From Micropruina sp. (GTDB lineage: Bacteria > Actinomycetota > Actinomycetes > Propionibacteriales > Propionibacteriaceae), in assembly GCA_018055925.1 (NCBI GenBank), contig JAGPGQ010000010.1, positions 1 to 34,170 on the forward strand: a stretch of DNA of 34,170 nt, written 5' to 3'. Numbering within the stretch: position 1 is the first letter of the stretch; the number at the start of each line of letters is the position of its first letter. The notes beneath the pieces are model-generated. The model worked only from the letters and a program-made list of their open reading frames with translations, searched no databases and was not told the origin of the DNA. The position numbers and the translations under genes were made by a program. Positions 14,709-22,028 of this stretch are shown here, one piece after another.

Positions 14709-15679
14709 TGGCCGAGCACGGCGCCGTCTCCTCGGTCCTGCTTCGGATGAACGGGTCATGGCCGCTGTCGGCAGCCGCGCGCGAGTTCGCGGCTGCGGGC
14801 GTGCCGGTCTTCCCATGCACCTCGTATGGGAAGCGGCCGGCGACCGAGCACGGCTTCCACGACGCCACCACCAACCTGGATCAGATTGAGGCGTGGTGGC
14901 GGCAGTCGCCGGGGGCGAACATCGGCGTCCCGACCGGCGCCGCCTCGGGCGCGGTCGTGGTGGATGTCGATGTGCACGGCCCGGTCGATGGTCGCGCCAG
15001 CTTCGACCGTGCCCACCGCGCCGGGCTGGTGCACGGGTGGGAGCTGCTGGTGCGCACGCCCACCGGCGGGATGCACGCCTACTACCCGGCCACGCCCGGC
15101 TCGGAGCAGCGGTCGTGGCAGGCGGCTCGCGCGGGGATCGACTTCCGCGGCGACGGCGGCTACATCATCGTCCCGCCCTCGACCTGCTCCATCGAGGGCA
15201 CCACAAGCGGGTACCAGGTCGAGCAGGTCAACACCGGCCCCGCCCGCGTCCTAGACGCGCAGCGGCTGCGGGACTTCCTCGACCCCCACCCCACACCGAG
15301 CCGTCCTGCGTCTGGCGGTGTGGATCGGGACGCCGATGTGGACGTGTCCCGGTTGGCGGCGTGGGTCGCCGCCCGTGGTGAAGGTGAGCGGAACCGTGGC
15401 CTGTTCTGGGCCGCGTGCCGCCTCGCGGAGAACGGGCTCCCCGCCTCGGATGCGCTGGATGTGCTGACCGCGGCCGCCAGTCACGCTGGGCTCGCCGAGC
15501 GCGAGATCGTCACCACGGTCCGTTCCGCCTACCGCACCGTCCACCCCGCACCTGCCCGGCGTGGCGCGCGCGATGGGTCGTCACCGGTGCGGGGTTCGTC
15601 GCCGCTGGCCGCGGACGGCTGGTTCAACCGTGATCCCGCTCGCCCGTCAACCGAGTCATCAAGGGTGTGGGGGTTGTGA
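14708..15679 (+). CDS. Bifunctional DNA primase/polymerase (prim-pol)
   Basis: 323 residues. The prim-pol domain (about residues 20-200) contains the fold start AAAREFAAAGVPVFPC, a lysine-containing GKRPATEHGFHDAT block, the catalytic VVVDVDVHG (Asp86, Asp88), the TPTGGMHAYYP strand and GIDFRGDGGYIIVPPS. These proteins synthesise primers or copy DNA on plasmids and ICEs; no helicase is fused to this one. A helical domain (GERNRGLFWAACRLAENGLP) follows. ATG 14708 overlaps the ardC stop; GTG 14705 is an alternative. The stop overlaps the next ATG. Confidence 0.9.
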   Translation: MAEHGAVSSVLLRMNGSWPLSAAAREFAAAGVPVFPCTSYGKRPATEHGFHDATTNLDQIEAWWRQSPGANIGVPTGAASGAVVVDVDVHGPVDGRASFDRAHRAGLVHGWELLVRTPTGGMHAYYPATPGSEQRSWQAARAGIDFRGDGGYIIVPPSTCSIEGTTSGYQVEQVNTGPARVLDAQRLRDFLDPHPTPSRPASGGVDRDADVDVSRLAAWVAARGEGERNRGLFWAACRLAENGLPASDALDVLTAAASHAGLAEREIVTTVRSAYRTVHPAPARRGARDGSSPVRGSSPLAADGWFNRDPARPSTESSRVWGL

Positions 15680-16440
15680 TGACCACCCCGATCGCGAGCA
15701 GGGCAGCGGGTCGCCGGTGGGCGGTGGTGACGGCGGTGTCCGGGACGGTGTTCATCGCCGCCGGCGCGTTCTGGCTCTCCTTCACCGCACTGGTGGACCT
15801 GGCCGCCAGGTCCGGGGTGGGTGCGGGGCAGGCGTGGGCGTGGCCGCTGATCGTGGACGGCATCATCGTCGTCGCCACCGTCGCCGTCGTTGCTCTCGCT
15901 GGGCAGAAGACGGCGTGGTATCCGTGGGCGCTGCTGATCGGCGGCGCCGCGGTCTCGGTGGCCGCCAACGCGATCCACGCTGTGGTCGCCGCCGATGCCG
16001 ACGTGCCCGGCGTGCTGGCCGCCAGCGTGGCGGCGGTGCCGCCGGTGGTGCTGCTGGCGATCACCCACCTGACCGTCATTCTCACCCGTCCCGCACCCGG
16101 CACCGCCGGTCCCGAGGCCGCGGTCTCCGACCCCACGGCCTCGTCCCCCGCGGTCCTCGACGCACCGTCAACGTCACAGCCGCGAGAGCTGACCACGCCG
16201 CGCACCGCGGGCGAGCCAGCCCATCGGGCGGGCAGGAACGTGCCCGACACGTCTACGTCCGCACCGGCACTGGAGCGCAGGGACCGGGCGGCGGACCTGC
16301 GGGGCGCGGGGTGGTCGAACAAGCGGATCGCCCGCGAACTCGGTGTGCATCCGTCCACGGTCGGCCGCTGGTTCGCCCGTGCGCACCTTCCTGACACGAG
16401 CACCCCTGAGATGACCGATGGTGAGGAGGCGACCCGATGA
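15679..16440 (+). CDS. DUF2637 membrane protein with C-terminal helix-turn-helix
   Basis: 253 residues. Four membrane segments fill the first 140 residues (VVTAVSGTVFIAAGAFWLSF; AWAWPLIVDGIIVVATVAVVAL; WALLIGGAAVSVAANAIHAV; VLAASVAAVPPVVLLAITHL), the DUF2637 pattern found on actinobacterial plasmids and ICEs. After a Pro/Thr-rich linker comes a helix-turn-helix (AADLRGAGWSNKRIARELGVHPSTVGRWFARA, about residues 205-235), which suggests a membrane-anchored DNA-binding protein, perhaps tethering element DNA near the transfer apparatus. Coupled on both sides by overlapping start and stop codons. Confidence 0.85.
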   Translation: MTTPIASRAAGRRWAVVTAVSGTVFIAAGAFWLSFTALVDLAARSGVGAGQAWAWPLIVDGIIVVATVAVVALAGQKTAWYPWALLIGGAAVSVAANAIHAVVAADADVPGVLAASVAAVPPVVLLAITHLTVILTRPAPGTAGPEAAVSDPTASSPAVLDAPSTSQPRELTTPRTAGEPAHRAGRNVPDTSTSAPALERRDRAADLRGAGWSNKRIARELGVHPSTVGRWFARAHLPDTSTPEMTDGEEATR

Positions 16441-16835
16441 ACGGGAACCCGCACGATCAGCACGAGAAGCAGCACGAGACACCCGACCGGCGGCATGAGC
16501 AGTCGGAGCCGGTCGAGAAGACCGGCACGCCGGATGCGGTGGAGGCCGCCCACGTCCGCCGCGACGGCGACCTGGGCACGCCCATCGCCAGAAGGCGGGC
16601 GCGGGGTGTGGAGTGGGTGCGACCCACCGATTTGATCGCTCGGCACTCCGCGTCGCTGTCGGGGCGGGGTATCGACTTCGAGGCAGAGCTGGCCCGCCGC
16701 GCCCGCGCCCCGATCGCGAACCGGATGCACGACCTCGCCGACCGGGCGCGCCGGTTGCCGCCGCTGTCCGCCTTCGGCCGCAGCGGTGCTACTCACGAGT
16801 CTCCGGTGCGCTCGGGTGTCGGGATGAACAGGTGA
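16437..16835 (+). CDS. Hypothetical ICE protein, charged
   Basis: 132 residues, overlapping the upstream stop (ATGA). The first 35 residues are rich in His, Glu and Gln and likely disordered. The middle (ARRRARGVEWVRPTDLIARHSASLSGRGIDFEAELARRARAPI) is basic and helical. No family is recognised. Its place between DUF2637 and the next ICE gene makes a DNA-processing or partition-related role possible, but nothing in the sequence shows it. Confidence 0.75.
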   Translation: MNGNPHDQHEKQHETPDRRHEQSEPVEKTGTPDAVEAAHVRRDGDLGTPIARRRARGVEWVRPTDLIARHSASLSGRGIDFEAELARRARAPIANRMHDLADRARRLPPLSAFGRSGATHESPVRSGVGMNR

Positions 16836-16841
16836 CCGACC

Positions 16842-17735
16842 ATGACCACCACAACCGACCACCACGACGAGGCAGACTTCACCACCGGTGAGGGCTTGCG
16901 CACCCTGCTGACTCGACTGCACGAGGCAGGCGAGGGAGCATGGACCTCCGACCCCGTGGCGCGGGAGCTGATGGCCTACGCCGCGCAGAAGTACACCCCA
17001 TTAGCGCGCAAGCACGGCCTGGACCCTTGGGAAGCCGCGTCGGCGGCGTTCGACGCGATGCAGTACGCCTCCACCCGGCGCGCGGACGATCCGTGGGCGA
17101 TGGTCACTCACGGGGTGCGGATCACCTGCATCTTCGAGGAACGCGCCCAAGGACTGCTCTGCTCGGTCCACCAGGCCCGCCGCCCCCACGTGTCCGCGTT
17201 CCATGACCCGGAGCGGTTCGGCGATCGCGACAACGCCTTGATGGACTATGACCCGGCCTTCCACGTCACCGACCCCAGTGCCGTAGACACCGAGACCGAC
17301 ACCAGCGCCGATGCGGGCGATAGTGGTTCCGGCGGTTCGGATCAGGCGTGCATGTCCGCTGCGTCGGCGAGCGAGGACGCGATCGGGTTGCTGTGCCTGC
17401 TGGGCTGGGCACCGGAGACCGCGCGGGCGTCGGTGGAGCATGTCTGTGGGGCGCTGATGCGGGCCGGTACCCGGCAGAGCGCTTACGAGGCGTTGCGGCG
17501 AGACCGGCACGCCCGCGCCCTACTCGACCTGCCCCGCGCCTCGTGGACCGTGCTGCTACGGGCACTGCTCGGCAACCCCCACCCCGCCTACGCCGCCACC
17601 AGTGCCGGCAAGGGGGTGCTGTTGCGGCTGCTGATCGGCGAGACGCTGCCGGTGCTGCTGCGCGACGACGACCTCGTGCTCTCCCTCTCCCTGGCCGCCC
17701 CACGGCGCCGTCCCGCCGGGGGTGAGGCGCAGTGA
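16842..17735 (+). CDS. Conserved ICE protein with weak sigma-region-2 resemblance
   Basis: 297 residues. Residues about 40-110 (VARELMAYAAQKYTPLARKHGLDPWEAASAAFDAMQYAST ... WAMVTHGVRITCIFEERAQGLLC) have the helix pattern of sigma-70 region 2, with DPWEAAS in the place of the usual D(P/E)(E/D)A(A/E)Q. An acidic Asp/Ser/Gly linker follows. The second half is helical (GLLCLLGWAPETARASVEHVCGALMRAG) with no known motif. I recognise this type from actinobacterial conjugative elements but know no function. Six bases after the preceding stop; the next gene starts within its stop (GTGA). Confidence 0.75.
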   Translation: MTTTTDHHDEADFTTGEGLRTLLTRLHEAGEGAWTSDPVARELMAYAAQKYTPLARKHGLDPWEAASAAFDAMQYASTRRADDPWAMVTHGVRITCIFEERAQGLLCSVHQARRPHVSAFHDPERFGDRDNALMDYDPAFHVTDPSAVDTETDTSADAGDSGSGGSDQACMSAASASEDAIGLLCLLGWAPETARASVEHVCGALMRAGTRQSAYEALRRDRHARALLDLPRASWTVLLRALLGNPHPAYAATSAGKGVLLRLLIGETLPVLLRDDDLVLSLSLAAPRRRPAGGEAQ

Positions 17736-18751
17736 GTTTCGATCCGGGACACATCGAGCTGGAGTGGACGGTCGAGTCCATCCGGGTCGGCCGGCGGCAC
17801 CGCACCGAGCTGGGCGACATCGACGAACTCGCCGCCTCCATCGAACGCGACGGACTGCTGCAACCCATCACCGTCACCCCGGACGGCGTGCTCGTCTGCG
17901 GAGCGCGTCGGCTCGCGGCGATCAAGCGGCTTGGGGAGAAGAAGGTCAACGTGTGGGTCCGTTCCGGACTCTCCGACCGACTCGGACAGCTCCTGGCCGA
18001 ACAGGACGACAACATGCTCCACAAACCGCTCACCCAGCGCGAGGCCGCCGCCCTGTACCGGGAGCTGAAGCAGGTCATGGCCGAAGACGCCGCCCGCCGC
18101 AAGGTCTCCACGCAGTTCAGCAGCGACTACCAGCCGGGGAGTGACGGTCCCGCAAATTTTGCGGGACCGTCAACCGCTTTGGGGGACTCGCGTGAACAGG
18201 CGGCGGCGATGGTCCCCGGCGGCGCCTCGCACACGACCCTAGAGAAGATCGGCTACCTCGAACATCTCGCCGCCGACCCCGCCCAACCCGAGAGCCTGCG
18301 CGCTGAGGCACAGGCGGGGCTGGAGCGGATCGAGGCCGGAGCCCCGGTGCATCCCATCTACCTGGCGGTTCGCGACGCGGCGATCGCTGCGCAGGGCGCG
18401 CGGGAGGCCGATCTACATCAGATGGCCGACGAGGCCGTCGCCCGCGCCACTGCCGCCAAGAAGCAGAAGGGCAAGCAGCCGGTGCCGCGCCCGGTGCCGC
18501 TGACCGGTGTCGATGGGGAGCCGGTGCGGTATCCGGTGCGGGCGTTCATCCACACCTGGGGCGAGCTGACCGAGTGGTGGACCCACTACGACCCCGACCA
18601 GCTCGCCGCCGAACTCACCGACGAGCAGATCGCGGGCTTCCTGGACACCGCCGAAGGCACCAGCCGGTTCGCCGAGGAGCTGCGCGCCGCCCGCGACCGC
18701 CGGGCAGCCGACGATGCCCCCGCGGCGCGGGGGCATCTGCGCGCCCTCTGA
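17732..18751 (+). CDS. ParB/RepB/Spo0J family partition-like protein
   Basis: 339 residues from GTG 17732, overlapping the upstream stop. The ParB N-terminal nuclease/CTPase-like domain covers residues 1-95: IRVGRRHRTELGDIDELAASIERDGLLQPITVTPDGVLVCGARRLAAIKRLGEKKV, the last part corresponding to the GxRR(L/W)xA box. TQREAAALYRELKQV follows. The centre (residues 130-150) is variable and contains the peptide DGPANFAGPS, encoded by a perfect 31-bp palindrome. No ParA lies beside it, so it may act as a replication or transfer regulator rather than a classic segregation protein. Confidence 0.88.
   Translation: MSFDPGHIELEWTVESIRVGRRHRTELGDIDELAASIERDGLLQPITVTPDGVLVCGARRLAAIKRLGEKKVNVWVRSGLSDRLGQLLAEQDDNMLHKPLTQREAAALYRELKQVMAEDAARRKVSTQFSSDYQPGSDGPANFAGPSTALGDSREQAAAMVPGGASHTTLEKIGYLEHLAADPAQPESLRAEAQAGLERIEAGAPVHPIYLAVRDAAIAAQGAREADLHQMADEAVARATAAKKQKGKQPVPRPVPLTGVDGEPVRYPVRAFIHTWGELTEWWTHYDPDQLAAELTDEQIAGFLDTAEGTSRFAEELRAARDRRAADDAPAARGHLRAL
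18142..18172. repeat. Perfect 31-bp palindrome inside the parB-like gene
   Basis: Two 15-bp arms, TGACGGTCCCGCAAA and its exact complement TTTGCGGGACCGTCA, flank a single T. The site lies within codons of residues 137-147. I see no other copy in the window. It does not resemble the known Spo0J parS site. It may be the binding site of this ParB-like protein, a replication or transfer signal, or an inserted short palindromic element kept in frame. Confidence 0.85.
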
Positions 18752-18798
18752 CCGGGCCGTGCGCCATCGCCGTCCTCGGGTTCCTCCGTCTGGTCAGG

Positions 18799-18811
18799 GT
18801 GGGCGCACCTG
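18799..18811 (+). promoter_or_regulatory. GTGGG-GCACCTG motif, copy 1
   Basis: GTGGGCGCACCTG lies 7 bp before the VirB8-like start. Related motifs occur at 21593, 25447 and 30599, all in short gaps before ICE genes, so a common regulator or structural signal is likely. Confidence 0.35.
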
Positions 18812-18817
18812 CCGGGT

Positions 18818-19525
18818 ATGAAGACCCCATTCGCCTCGTCTGATCCTCGTTCCCGTCACCGACTCATCGCACTCATCGCCGCGCTCGTGGCGATCGTGGT
18901 GCTCGCCGGGATCGGGGTCTACGGCCTGCTGGCCGGGCGACCGAAGCCCGATACACCCGGCGGGGACAGCGGGACGCGGCCGGGGCCGGTGGTCACCTCA
19001 CCTGGCGAACCCGGCCCGACCGGAACACCGACTCTGCCTGCGCTGCCGGAGGTCGAGGCGTCCGATGACCCGGAGACCTTCGCCGGCAACGTCGCCGAGG
19101 CGTTGTTCGCCTGGGACACCGGCAGCGGGTTGATGCCGCTGGACTACAGCTCGGTGATCCTCGCCGTGGGCGACCCCTCGGGTGCGGAGCAGGCCGGGCT
19201 CGCCTCCGACGTCGCCGCATACCTCCCGTCGCGGGAAGCCTGGCTGGAGCTTCGTCAGTACACCACCGCCCAGCACCTGACCATCGAGGACGCCTATGTG
19301 CCGGAGGCGTGGGGTGAGGCGGTCGAGCAGGCCCAGCCGGGCCAGCTCGCGCCCGGCACCATCGCGTACACGATCGAGGGCACCCGCCACCGCACCGGGG
19401 TCTGGAACGACGAGCAAGTCGCCTCGGAGCATGCGGTGGCGTTCACGGTGTTCATCGTCTGCGCACCGACCTACGACACCTGCCACCTGCTGCGGCTGTC
19501 CCAGCTCGACAACCCCCTCCAGTAG
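18818..19525 (+). CDS. Membrane-anchored VirB8/TcpC-like conjugation protein
   Basis: 235 residues. One membrane segment near the N-terminus (LIALIAALVAIVVLAGIGVYGLLAG, residues about 16-40), then a Pro/Gly/Thr-rich stalk and an outer domain of about 150 residues beginning DDPETFAGNVAEALFAWDTG. This layout, and the place just before the VirB1-like hydrolase, match the VirB8/TcpC proteins that scaffold Gram-positive type IV secretion systems. The match is by architecture and neighbourhood rather than by a clear motif. Two cysteines close to the C-terminus (VCAPTYDTC) may form a disulfide outside the membrane. Confidence 0.7.
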   Translation: MKTPFASSDPRSRHRLIALIAALVAIVVLAGIGVYGLLAGRPKPDTPGGDSGTRPGPVVTSPGEPGPTGTPTLPALPEVEASDDPETFAGNVAEALFAWDTGSGLMPLDYSSVILAVGDPSGAEQAGLASDVAAYLPSREAWLELRQYTTAQHLTIEDAYVPEAWGEAVEQAQPGQLAPGTIAYTIEGTRHRTGVWNDEQVASEHAVAFTVFIVCAPTYDTCHLLRLSQLDNPLQ

Positions 19526-19543
19526 CCAGGGGGTTGATCGGTC

Positions 19544-21202
19544 GTGTTGAAGAAGCTCGCCATCGCCACCCTCGCGGTGCTCTTCCTCGCCCCCTCCCTG
19601 ATCCTGGTCGGGATCGGCGTGGTGATGAACCCCGCCCTCACCGCCACCGGCGCCTGCGTCGTCCCCGGCGGGACGAACCTCACCGTTGGCGACGTCCCCG
19701 ACGAGCTGGAGGTCACCACCGCGAACGGTGAGACCTTCACCCTGAACCGGACCCAGCTCACCCACGCCGCGACGATCATCGAGACCGGCTCCGGGATCGA
19801 CGGCGTGAGTCGCGACGGGCTGGTCATCGCGTTGATGGCCGCACTCACCGAATCCACCCTGCGGATGCTCTCCAACACCAGCGCCTACCCCGAGAGCGCG
19901 AACTACCCCAACGACGGCGACGGCGGAGACCACGACTCGTTGGGCCTGTTCCAGATGCGGCCACAGTCCGGGTGGGGAACCGTCGCCGAGCTGATGGACC
20001 CCGTCTATCAGGCGGAGGCGTTCTTCGGCGGACCCACCGGTCCGAACCACCCCTCGCCGCGGGGCCTGTTGGACATTCCCGGCTGGGAGGACATGGACAA
20101 GGGCGAGGCCGCCCAAGCCGTCGAAGTCTCCGCCTACCCCGACCGGTACCGCAACTACGAGCCGGTCGCGGAGGCCATCCTGTCCACCCTCACCACCACG
20201 ACGGCCGCGGGTGGCGACGCGGTTCCGGTCGTACAGGCTGCCCGGCCGGAGTCCTCGCGGGTGGTGTTCCCGGTCCCGGAGGGCACCTGGGTCCTCACCT
20301 CCGAGTACGGGCCGCGGGTGCACCCGATCACCGGCGAGGACTCCTTCCACACCGGGACCGACTTCGCCGCCCCGGACGGCACCCCGCTGCTCGCGGCAGC
20401 CGATGGCGCCGTCACGGTGGCGGAGTTCTCCGGCGGCTACGGCGGGCTCATCGTCATCGAGCACACCATCGGCGGTCAGACGGTCGCGACCGCGTATGCG
20501 CACATGTGGGAGCACGGCATCCACGTCGCGCCCGGAGACCAGGTGGTCGCCGGGCAGCACATCGGCGACATCGGCAGTTCCGGCAACTCCACGGGTCCGC
20601 ACTTGCATTTCGAGGTCCGCATCGGCGGCACGAACGGTGAGCACACCGACCCCGCCGCCTGGCTCAACTCCCATGACGCGGCCGACCTGCCCGAACCTGA
20701 GACCGGCCCCGGCACCCCCGGCGAGGACTGCGACCCTGAGAATGGCAGCGCTCCCGGTGGGTCGCCGGAGCCGTTCGAGGGCGACCCGAACCGCATGGTC
20801 GACGACCCCACGTCGGATGGGCAGATCACCGCGCGGATGCTGCACCTGTATCAGCAGACGATCGTCGCGTTCCCCGACACGAGCTGGGCCTGCTACTCAC
20901 CCCGCCCCGGCTCCGTCTCCGAACACCCCCTCGGCCGCGCCTGTGACGGCACGTTCGGCAACGCCATCGGCCAGCGCCCGACCCCGGCGCAGCGCGAGCT
21001 CGGCTGGGACGTGACGAACTGGATGAAGACCCATGCCGAAGCCCTGGGCGTGGAGTACCTGATCTGGGACGGAAAAATCTGGTCTCTCGCCCGCGACGCC
21101 GAGGGCTGGCGTCCCTACGACGGCGGCGGCATGCACGACCCCGACAGCATCACCGGATCGCACGCCGACCACGTCCATGTCTCCGTACGAGCCGGGAGCT
21201 GA
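19544..21202 (+). CDS. VirB1-like cell-wall hydrolase with LytM (M23) endopeptidase domain
   Basis: 552 residues with an N-terminal signal or anchor segment (LAIATLAVLFLAPSLILVGIGVV). Residues about 85-150 look like a lysozyme-type transglycosylase (ALMAALTESTLRML, then HDSLGLFQMRPQSGWG). The M23 domain spans about 240-385 with its metal and catalytic residues: HTGTDFAAPDGTP (near 270) and HLHFEV (near 354). A third region (about 430-552; MLHLYQQTIVAFPDTSWACYS ... HADHVHVSV) resembles the C-terminal domain found on actinobacterial resuscitation-type hydrolases. The protein would open the peptidoglycan for the transfer channel. GTG start with a weak ribosome site. Confidence 0.9.
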   Translation: MLKKLAIATLAVLFLAPSLILVGIGVVMNPALTATGACVVPGGTNLTVGDVPDELEVTTANGETFTLNRTQLTHAATIIETGSGIDGVSRDGLVIALMAALTESTLRMLSNTSAYPESANYPNDGDGGDHDSLGLFQMRPQSGWGTVAELMDPVYQAEAFFGGPTGPNHPSPRGLLDIPGWEDMDKGEAAQAVEVSAYPDRYRNYEPVAEAILSTLTTTTAAGGDAVPVVQAARPESSRVVFPVPEGTWVLTSEYGPRVHPITGEDSFHTGTDFAAPDGTPLLAAADGAVTVAEFSGGYGGLIVIEHTIGGQTVATAYAHMWEHGIHVAPGDQVVAGQHIGDIGSSGNSTGPHLHFEVRIGGTNGEHTDPAAWLNSHDAADLPEPETGPGTPGEDCDPENGSAPGGSPEPFEGDPNRMVDDPTSDGQITARMLHLYQQTIVAFPDTSWACYSPRPGSVSEHPLGRACDGTFGNAIGQRPTPAQRELGWDVTNWMKTHAEALGVEYLIWDGKIWSLARDAEGWRPYDGGGMHDPDSITGSHADHVHVSVRAGS

Positions 21203-21208
21203 GCGGTC

Positions 21209-21475
21209 ATGGACGTGTTCCCGGACTTCGACGGGCTCGGCGGCATCGGTGACCTCCGTGCGGTGATCGGTGCGCTGTTGACGTTCGTGCTGATCGTCGC
21301 GGTGCTCATGCTGATCGTGTCCGCGATCGTGTGGGCGATCGCCGCCGCAAACGGCAACCACGCCATCGCGAGCAAGGGCCGCACCGGTGTCCTCGTCGCC
21401 CTGGGCGCCGCGGTACTGGCCGGCGGCGGGGTCGCGTGGATGAACTGGCTCATCGCCCTCGGCGACCAGCTCTGA
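21209..21475 (+). CDS. DUF6112 small membrane protein, first copy
   Basis: 88 residues: MDVFPDFDGLGGIGDLRAVIGALL, two membrane helices (about 18-46 and 60-82) and the ending WMNWLIALGDQL, the DUF6112 pattern. These small proteins stand at the same place in many actinobacterial conjugation regions, before trbL. Size and topology recall VirB2/TrbC pilins, but no cleavable signal is obvious, so a pilin role is only a suggestion. Six bases after the hydrolase stop. Confidence 0.88.
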   Translation: MDVFPDFDGLGGIGDLRAVIGALLTFVLIVAVLMLIVSAIVWAIAAANGNHAIASKGRTGVLVALGAAVLAGGGVAWMNWLIALGDQL

Positions 21476-21512
21476 CACCCCGCACGCCGCCGCCGTCATC
21501 CATCGTCGCGCC

Positions 21513-21553
21513 ACGGATGCCGTCTCGCCCTGCCGGGGTGGGGCGGCATCCGT
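21513..21553 (+). terminator. Hairpin between the two DUF6112 genes
   Basis: ACGGATGCCG (21513-21522) and CGGCATCCGT (21544-21553) are perfect 10-bp arms around a GC-rich loop that can pair further. It lies 37 bp after the first DUF6112 stop in a 194-bp gap. No T-run follows, so it may attenuate transcription or protect the message rather than terminate. Confidence 0.45.
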
Positions 21554-21592
21554 CTGTTGCGCCTCTCGGTGGTCGGACTCGGACACGTGGAG

Positions 21593-21606
21593 GTGGGGCG
21601 CACCTG
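21593..21606 (+). promoter_or_regulatory. GTGGGG-GCACCTG motif, copy 2
   Basis: GTGGGGCGCACCTG lies 64 bp before the GTG of the second DUF6112 gene, downstream of the hairpin at 21513-21553. It is the closest match to copy 1 at 18799. Confidence 0.35.
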
Positions 21607-21669
21607 ATGCGTGAACCCCGTCCGTGTTCCCCGCCGTCTCTGGCGGGCTGTTCCTGTCAGGAGCCCATC

Positions 21670-21990
21670 GTGTTCGACCTCGCCACCACCGTCCTCGCCG
21701 CACCGCTCGTGGTGCCGATGGACATCAACATCGACCCCAACAGCGACGGCCTGCCCGGCATCGCGCAGCTGCGCACCATCGTCGGCGCCGTCATGACCGT
21801 CGGCCTGATCCTCTCCGTCCTGGCACTCATCATCAGCGCGATCGTGTGGGGCTTCGGCGCCAACTCCTCCAACCCCCACCTCGCGGGCAGGGGCAAGATC
21901 GGCGTCCTCGTCTCCTGCGGCGCCGCGGTGATCTGCGGGGCGTCGGTCACGCTCATCAACTTCTTCTGGAACGTCGGCCAGCAGGTCTGA
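21670..21990 (+). CDS. DUF6112-like small membrane protein, second copy
   Basis: 106 residues from GTG 21670, chosen because AGGAG lies six bases before it; an ATG at 21607 has no such site. After a hydrophobic start (FDLATTVLAAPLVV) comes the same core as in the first copy: DPNSDGLPGIAQLRTIVGAVMTVGLILSVLALIISAIVWGFGANSSN, then GKIGVLVSCGAAVICGASVTLINFFWNVGQQV. The two copies are divergent duplicates and could form a mixed membrane assembly. The hydrophobic start could be a cleaved leader as in pilins. Confidence 0.83.
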   Translation: MFDLATTVLAAPLVVPMDINIDPNSDGLPGIAQLRTIVGAVMTVGLILSVLALIISAIVWGFGANSSNPHLAGRGKIGVLVSCGAAVICGASVTLINFFWNVGQQV

Positions 21991-22028
21991 CCGCCCTACT
22001 CGACCCTGGCGTGAAGGAGTGATCTGCG

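Noticed and set aside
18998-20845. A 615-residue minus-strand frame
   Set aside because: Same reason: antisense of the VirB8-like and hydrolase genes, both of which have clear domains.
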